Assembly (NCBI GenBank): GCA_021186555.1
Contig: JAJKFL010000237.1
Span: 43,570,483 to 43,634,482 of the forward strand
Direction: 5' to 3'
Length of the DNA: 64,000 nt
DNA from: Reticulitermes speratus
Lineage: Eukaryota; Arthropoda; Insecta; Blattodea; Rhinotermitidae
Positions 58,417 to 64,000 of this stretch are shown here, in pieces. The stretch's first letter is position 1, and every line of letters begins with the position of its first letter. The notes below the pieces were generated by a model. It made no database searches. It worked only from the letters and a program-made list of their open reading frames with translations, and had not been told where the DNA came from. Made by a program: the position numbers and the translations under genes.

Positions 58417-58719
58417 ACTTCAGCTGTCACTGACACTATACTTGTATAAACTTAGCAACAGAGAGCGTAGTTGAACAAGACATTTAAGAAAGTACACATA
58501 CCAACAGGTTAACACACAAAAGCTGAATTTTTCCCACACACTATGTTTATGGGTTTCATGCAATTCGTACAACAGGCAGATAACGTTCGACTGAAGACAA
58601 CTGCGTAATTACGAGCTTCATGATTTGTATTCCTCAGCCAGTTTTATTCGGGTGATAAAATCAAGTTAGATGAGATAGCGTGTGGAAGGTGCAGTGCGGG
58701 AGAGTAAAGAAAGGTACAC
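58417..58719. other. No gene; flank-like repeat piece
   Basis: At 58515-58560 cccacacactatgtttatgg resembles the flank of the 114-bp element. The rest is unassigned. Confidence 0.35.
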
Positions 58720-58965
58720 ACGGTATTTTTATGAAAAAATGAAGGAAAGAGTTTACTTGGAGACTTGGGAGGATAACATTAGAATGGATCTTAAAGAAAT
58801 AAGGTGGGGGTAAGCGGATAGGTTTCATCTGGCTCGGGACAGAGATACAAGTTGTGGGCTGTCGTGAAAACGTTAATGAACTTTCAGTTTATCTACAGTG
58901 TCAGGCGTTTCGTAACTAGCTGAGCGGTCAGCTCTTCATAAAGGATTCTGCTCCACGAAGTGAGT
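58720..58965 (+). mobile_element. LINE 3'-end fragment
   Basis: The plus strand resembles WEDNIRMDLKEI, followed after frame breaks by FHLARDRD and by gagcggtcagctcttcataa. The same end is at 33290-33490. Confidence 0.55.
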
Positions 58966-59429
58966 TTCAGTCATTAATTTCGCGACTCTTCGGTCTGTGA
59001 AATGTGCTTGAATATTATCGACGTGTAAGTTGACACCGGCTGTCATGACAAAAATTTACCGACGTTTCGAATAAACCTGCTACCTTGATGACGCAGACAG
59101 CCATGTTCCTCCAAATAGTCTGTAAATATCAACCAGACTACACGGCGTCATACACCAGCAGACGGTAGTCTTCGCAGTCATAGCCATCGGCACCTCGTAT
59201 TGGCGTGCGTTCTGCTTCATTATAAGAAGCTCCTAGCCAAGCACGGGGAAAAATCGAAGAAGAACGCGTGAATGACCGCCTGCTGTTCGCTAATGCGATA
59301 GACGTGATCATTAATTGTGTGGCGTAACACAAGGGGGCGGCGGACGTCAGATCAAACATGATAATTAGCAGCACGCTTCATTCACAAACCGCACAATGAA
59401 CTCAGGTTACAAGTGTAATTAAAACATTA
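58966..59429. other. No recognisable feature
   Basis: Includes ttaccgacgtttcgaataaa (59046), the outer part of a hammerhead-type repeat without its core. No gene is seen. Confidence 0.35.
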
Positions 59430-60395
59430 CAGTGTGTTGTAAACGGCAACACAGACAGTTAATGTCTGTACAACATGGCGGCTTGTAAACTGTAACATAC
59501 ACCGTTAATGTCATGTAAAACATGGCAGCATGTTGTAAACTGTAAAATAGACAGTGTCATGTAAAGCATGGCAGCATGTTGTAAACTGTAACATACACCG
59601 TTAATGTCATGTAAAACATGGCAGCATTTTGTAAACTGTAAAATAGACAGTGTCATGTAAAGCATGGCAGCATGTTGTAAACTGTAAAATAGACAGTGTC
59701 ATGTAAAACGTGGCAACATGTTGTAAACTGTAAAATAGACAGTGTCATGTAAAGCATGGCAGCATGTTGTAAACTGTAAAATAGACAGTGTCATGTAAAG
59801 CATGGCAGCATGTTGTAAACTGTAAAATAGACAGTGTCATGTAAAGCATGGCAGCATGTTGTAAACTGTAAAATAGACAGTGTCATGTAAAGCATGGCAG
59901 CATGTTGTAAACTGTAAAATAGACAGTGTCATGTAAAGCATGGCAGCATGTTGTAAACTGTAGAATAGACAGTGTCATGTAAAACATGGCAGCATGTTGT
60001 AAACTGTAAAATAGACAGTGTCATGTAAAGATTGGCAGCATGTTGTAAACTGTAAAATAGACAGTGTCATGTAAAGCATGGCAGCATGTTGTAAACTGTA
60101 AAATAGACAGTGTCATGTAAAGCATGGCAGCATGTTGTAAACTGTAGAATAGACAGTGTCATGTAAAACATGGCAGCATGTTGTAAGCTGTAAAATAGAC
60201 AATGTCATGTAAAACATGGCAGCATGTTGTGAACTGTAAAATAGACAGTGTCATGTAAAGATTGGCAGCATGTTGTAAACTGTAACACACACCGTTAATG
60301 TCATGTAAAACATGGCAGCATGTTGTAAACTGTAAAATAGACAGTGTCATGTAAAGCATGGCAGCATGTTGTAAACTGTAACACAGACTGTTATA
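59430..60395. repeat. 46-bp minisatellite
   Basis: About 20 copies of a 46-bp unit (agcatggcagcatgttgtaa, actgtaaaatagacagtgtc, atgtaa). A longer variant with acatacaccgttaatgtc occurs at both edges (59500, 59590, 60290) and not in the core, the expected result of central homogenisation. Confidence 0.97.
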
Positions 60396-60527
60396 AGGTC
60401 ACACCACCTACGTGTATCTAACTAACTAACTACAACTAACTAACTAACAAACAAACAAAGATTGGGTGTTTTCACATCGGTAAATATTCCGACAGCGAGC
60501 AGCTACACCTCCCTCAGCCAATACATA

Positions 60528-60990
60528 ACTACGTTACGGGCTGGACAATCCGGGGTTCGATTCTTGGCAGGCACAAGAAACCACGTCTGTCCGTCTGTCA
60601 CCTAACATCAGCGACCGAACCTTTCGTAGGATTTCATGACATTCGGTATGGAAGTTGACGATCAAGCCTGAGTTTCGTGAAAATCGGCACAGGGAAGGTC
60701 GTGCTTTTGTTATGGGGGTAATGAAATTACATTTACGTGTGTGCCGTGAGACTGTGTGTATTATAAAGTAAAGAACGCCTTGTTAGTCAGCGTACCGCCA
60801 CATCACGGAGGGCGCCATTTGCAGGTCAGCCATCTCCAAAGCATCACACCGTCTTGGGGCTCTCCAGCATTCCATCCAATGGGTACCGGTGTAATTTTCC
60901 GAGTGTAAAGCGGCCGAGGCGCGAAGCTAAGCACTCACCTCCATGAAGTAGCAAAATTCAGAATGACTGAAGCCGTACCTCCATCCCCAC
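60528..60990 (+). mobile_element. SINE-like element, family 2 (diverged)
   Basis: gggctggacaatccggggtt then cgattct (B-box-like) at 60538, a ggctctccagcattccatcc block, gcggccgaggcgcgaagcta, and the tail gccgtacctccatccccacc. The order resembles 7081-7325, with an insertion between head and body. Confidence 0.35.
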
Positions 60991-61067
60991 CCATACCTTC
61001 GTTACATAGACATACAACATTAGTCAGCATGTTTCGGAGCAACCTGCAGTCTCATTTTTGTACAAGT

Positions 61068-61102
61068 CTGAAGAAGGTGAGGCAGCAGAGGACCTCTGAA
61101 AC
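61068..61102 (+). ncRNA. Hammerhead-like core
   Basis: CTGAAGA, aggt...acct (stem II with a long loop), CTGAAAC as GAAAC, then GTC. Stem I pairing is weak. The core is intact, but activity is doubtful. Confidence 0.35.
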
Positions 61103-61190
61103 GTCGTTTCAATCACACACAAACGTAACATGCCATTAGACCACAATGTTAACTAGCTGTTGCACCATCTTCCGCTGTGCACACTGACCG

Positions 61191-61967
61191 TTCCACAAAC
61201 AACTGTCACACGCCACTTGTCTGGTGGTACGTATAGTTACCACTGGATCTTACATAGTTAAAGTACTGGTGATGTGTGACCAGTGTCAGACCAACTGTGC
61301 CGTTCCACAAACAACTGTCACACGCCACTTGTCTGGTGGTACGTATAGTTACCACTGGATCTTACATAGTTAAAGTACTGGTGATGTGTGACCAGTGTCA
61401 GACCAGCTGTGCCGTTCCACAAACAACTGTCACACGCCACTTGTCTGGTGGTACGTATAGTTACCACTGGATCTTAAATAGTTAAAGTACTGGTGATGTG
61501 TGACCAGTGTCAGACCAGCTGTGCCGTTCCACAAACAACTGTCACACGCCACTTGTCTGGTGGTACGTATAGTTACCACTGGATCTTACATAGTTAAAGT
61601 ACTGGTGATGTGTGACCAGTGTCAGACCAGCTGTGCCGTTCCACAAACAACTGTCACACGCCACTTGTCTGGTGGTACGTATAGTTACCACTGGATCTTA
61701 AATAGTTAAAGTACTGGTGATGTGTGACCAGTGTCAGACCAGCTGTGCCGTTCCACAAACAACTGTCACACGCCACTTGTCTGGTGGTAACGTATAGTTA
61801 CCACGGATCTTAAATAGTGTTAAAGTACTGGTATTGTGCCGCTGTGACCAGCTGTGCCGTTCCACAAACAACTGTCACACGCACTTGTCTGGTGGTACGT
61901 ATAGTTACCACTGGATCTTACATAGTTAAAGTACTGTAGATGTGTGACCAGTGTCAGACCAACTGTG
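61191..61967. repeat. 112-bp tandem array
   Basis: About seven copies of a 112-bp unit (ttccacaaacaactgtcaca, cgccacttgtctggtggtac, gtatagttaccactggatct, tagttaaagtactggtgatg, tgtgaccagtgtcagacc). The part tggtggtacgtatagttacc is similar to the flank of the 114-bp arrays (52415 and, inverted, 63415), so this array seems to amplify a different part of the same dispersed element. Confidence 0.95.
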
Positions 61968-62454
61968 ATGTACCAAGCAATAACACCACTGCGCCATCTG
62001 CTATCATCCATGAAGTTTCTCACACCAACTTCTAAAGCTGTGCAACTCGCAAGGTAGCCTAACGTAAATTATTTTCGGTCGCTCATTGTTCCAGCAATGC
62101 CGTACTACATTACTGAGGAACAAAGCCGCTATCTGTTGCCAGATCTCTCACACTGGAACAATGGCGCACACCATTTGCTGCTCCCTCTATGGGCAACTGG
62201 ATGGTTCAGTCAGTAATATCATCAAACTTGTAGCAAGCAACCCGATGATCAGATACGTCGAAATCAACAAGTTAGGAAATGTACGCGGTACACTGACTAT
62301 TCTGGAACCTTCGACGTGTTATTACATTGTTGAACGTCAATTCTAGACGAAATATTGTTAAATAAATACTATCAAAAGTTTACAAATGGCGTACTATGTG
62401 ACGCGGCACTCAGCATGTCGCACGGTTACACGGTGTTCGGGAACTTATAGACCT
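61968..62454. other. No recognisable feature
   Basis: Holds an 86-codon frame (62086-62346) with no domain I recognise. No exon signals are convincing. Confidence 0.25.
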
Positions 62455-62905
62455 AGTTTTATTTTGGTCAAGAAAAAGTGTTACATTTGGAGCATAGCTT
62501 TGTGTGGTGCTGAAACGTGGACACTTGGGAAAGTAGATCGGAAGTATCTGGAAAGTTTTGAAATGTGGTGCTGGAGAAGATGGAGAAGATCAGTTGGACC
62601 GATCGTGTGAGAAATGAAGAAGTATTACATAGAGTGAAGGAGGAGAGGAATATCGTACATACAATAAAAAGAAGAAAGGCTAACTGGATTGGTCACATCT
62701 TGCGTAGAAACTGCCTTCTGAAACATGTGATTGAGGAAAGTTAGAGGGAAGGATAGAAATGACGGGAAGACGAGGGAGAAGACGTAAGCAGCTGCTGGAT
62801 GACCTTAAGGAAAAGAGAAATACTGGAAATTGAAAGAGGAAGCACTAGATCGCACCCTGTGGAGAACTCGCTTTGGAAGAGTCTACGGACTTGTCGTAAG
62901 ACAGA
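62455..62905 (+). mobile_element. LINE 3' end (KVDRKYLE family), longest copy
   Basis: The plus strand reads KKCYIWSIALCGAETWTLGK, VDRKYLESFEMWCWRRWRRS, then after a frameshift RNEEVLHRVKEERNIVHT and RRKANWIGHILRRNCLLKHV. The last part (gaagcactagatcgcaccct) is also frameshifted, and the end is caatgaatgaatc. This is the C-terminal domain of a non-LTR retrotransposon polyprotein. It is 5'-truncated and inactive. Confidence 0.85.
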
Positions 62906-63399
62906 CTGCACAATGAATGAATCATAATGCACGTGATTATAACGTGAAATAGCAATCACACTGCTCGGACCTTCTGCACCAAATGCTTCTCACTCTGTAC
63001 ATCAGATACGTTACAAACGATCCCTCATTTGTGTATGGTTAAGGGCGGTTATTCTTAACAAACTAAATGCTGGATTTAAAGCACGAGGGGTAAGGGGAAG
63101 AAGAAAGGGTAAACCCTGCCGGTTCCGCTCCAGCACCCCAATTTGACGAGGTTGTTAGTCGGAGACGACTTGTGGGAGTAATTGGGCCAGGTGCACTAGT
63201 GCAGACGTCTGTCTGTCCGGATGAATGGCAGTGAATGACAAGCTGAATTGGAACTCAGAATAGTCCTACATATTATGTTGCCTGCAATGTGACATGGTGT
63301 AGTTTGGTAGATTTTTACAGACCGTAGGAGGAACCTACTACATGTTAATGGTGTCGAAAATTTGAAAAAAAAATGGACGTGTTAATTAGCTCTTAACCA
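62906..63399. other. No recognisable feature
   Basis: Spacer without coding signal or tandem structure. Confidence 0.35.
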
Positions 63400-64000
63400 T
63401 ATACAGCCCAGTGGTAACTATATGTACCGCCAGGTTTAACATTCACAAATTCTACCTTCTGCCCACACAGTGTATTTATGTGTTTTGTGTGGATCTCAGA
63501 ACAAACAGCGATTATTTCACTGTACAACATTAACTGACTGGTTTGTATAACTGAGACGGAGTGTGTTTACTGCGCGGTACGGACTGTATTTATGTGTTTT
63601 GTGTGGATCTCAGAACAAACAGCCATTATTTCACTGTACAACATTAACTGACTGGTTTGTGTAACTGAGACGGTGTGTGTTTACTGCGCGGTACGGACTG
63701 TATTTATGTGTTTTGTGTGGATCTCAGAACAAACAGCCATTATTTCACTGTACAACATTAACTGACTGGTTTGTGTAACTGAGACGGTGTGTGTTTACTG
63801 CGCGGTACGGACTGTATTTATGTGTTTTGTGTGGATCTCAGAACAAACAGCCATTATTTCACTGTACAACATTAACTGACTGGTTGTGTAACTGAGACGG
63901 AGTGTGTTTACTGCGCGGTACGGACTGTATTTATGTGTTTTGTGTGGATCTCAGAACAAACAGCGATTATTTCACTGTACAACATTAACTGACTGGTTTG
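63400..64000 (-). repeat. 114-bp array, second block, inverted
   Basis: Reverse complement of the 114-bp unit of 49865-52374, with flank (ctgcccacacagtgtattta preceded by atagttaccactgg in reverse). At least 4.6 units are present, and the array runs off the right edge of the window. Confidence 0.97.

Larger units (their letters stand above)
60396..61190. other. Repeat debris with a SINE-like element
   Basis: It begins with a short (TAAC)n tract at 60418-60455 and includes the SINE-like block 60528-60990 and a hammerhead-like core at 61068-61102. No coding exon is found. Confidence 0.4.

Noticed and set aside
62086..62346. 86-codon plus-strand frame as a small gene
   Set aside because: No recognisable domain or start context; beside a LINE fragment and most likely chance.

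Overview
This window reads as repeat-rich nuclear DNA from an insect, most likely a cockroach or termite (Blattodea). Pointers are a tRNA-derived SINE, remnants of non-LTR retrotransposons, Penelope-like elements and a PIF/Harbinger transposon, and exon-intron structure with AG/GT splice signals. The order-level call rests on resemblance to repeats I remember from cockroach and termite genomes and is an inference. No intact protein-coding gene is visible.

Gene remains (about 2.5-21.8 kb, minus strand). Short exons spell out most of a RhoGEF (DH, Dbl-homology) domain. In transcription order the best set is exon C (6994-6828), A (5056-4691), B (3786-3664) and D (2661-2524), all in phase 0. Exon A has an in-frame TAG and exon D an in-frame TGA, both explainable by one C-to-T change, and exon C carries a 44-bp insertion. 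Further A, B and C copies lie at 8.0-8.7 kb and 20.0-21.8 kb, so the locus was partly duplicated in tandem. A 5.5-kb segment (5494-11095 and 18699-24230) is a large direct duplication. Its second copy is joined directly to a 65-bp satellite array; the same satellite opens the window.

Tandem arrays. By my count about 25 kb (roughly 39%) is tandem repeat in some twenty families with periods of 14, 15, 16, 22, 23, 24, 25, 29, 30, 37, 40, 45 (two), 46, 62, 65, 78, 91, 112 and 114 bp. Most occur once; the 65-, 91- and 114-bp families occur at two or more loci. Several arrays appear to have grown out of dispersed mobile elements: 78 bp next to a Harbinger fragment, 91 bp inside an interspersed repeat, and 112/114 bp in parts of one element.

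Mobile elements. There are LINE 3' ends (one 597-bp insertion with a 14-bp target-site duplication nested in a TTAA-flanked element), four copies of a tRNA-like SINE, a second SINE-like family, several foldback elements, a tiny TA-flanked element, and Penelope-like GIY-YIG fragments. Several foldback or Penelope-like pieces carry hammerhead ribozyme cores. Two (33032-33071 minus, 37600-37642 plus) have all three stems and a cleavage triplet.

The long open frames over the arrays are by-products of stop-free repeat units and are not listed as genes.
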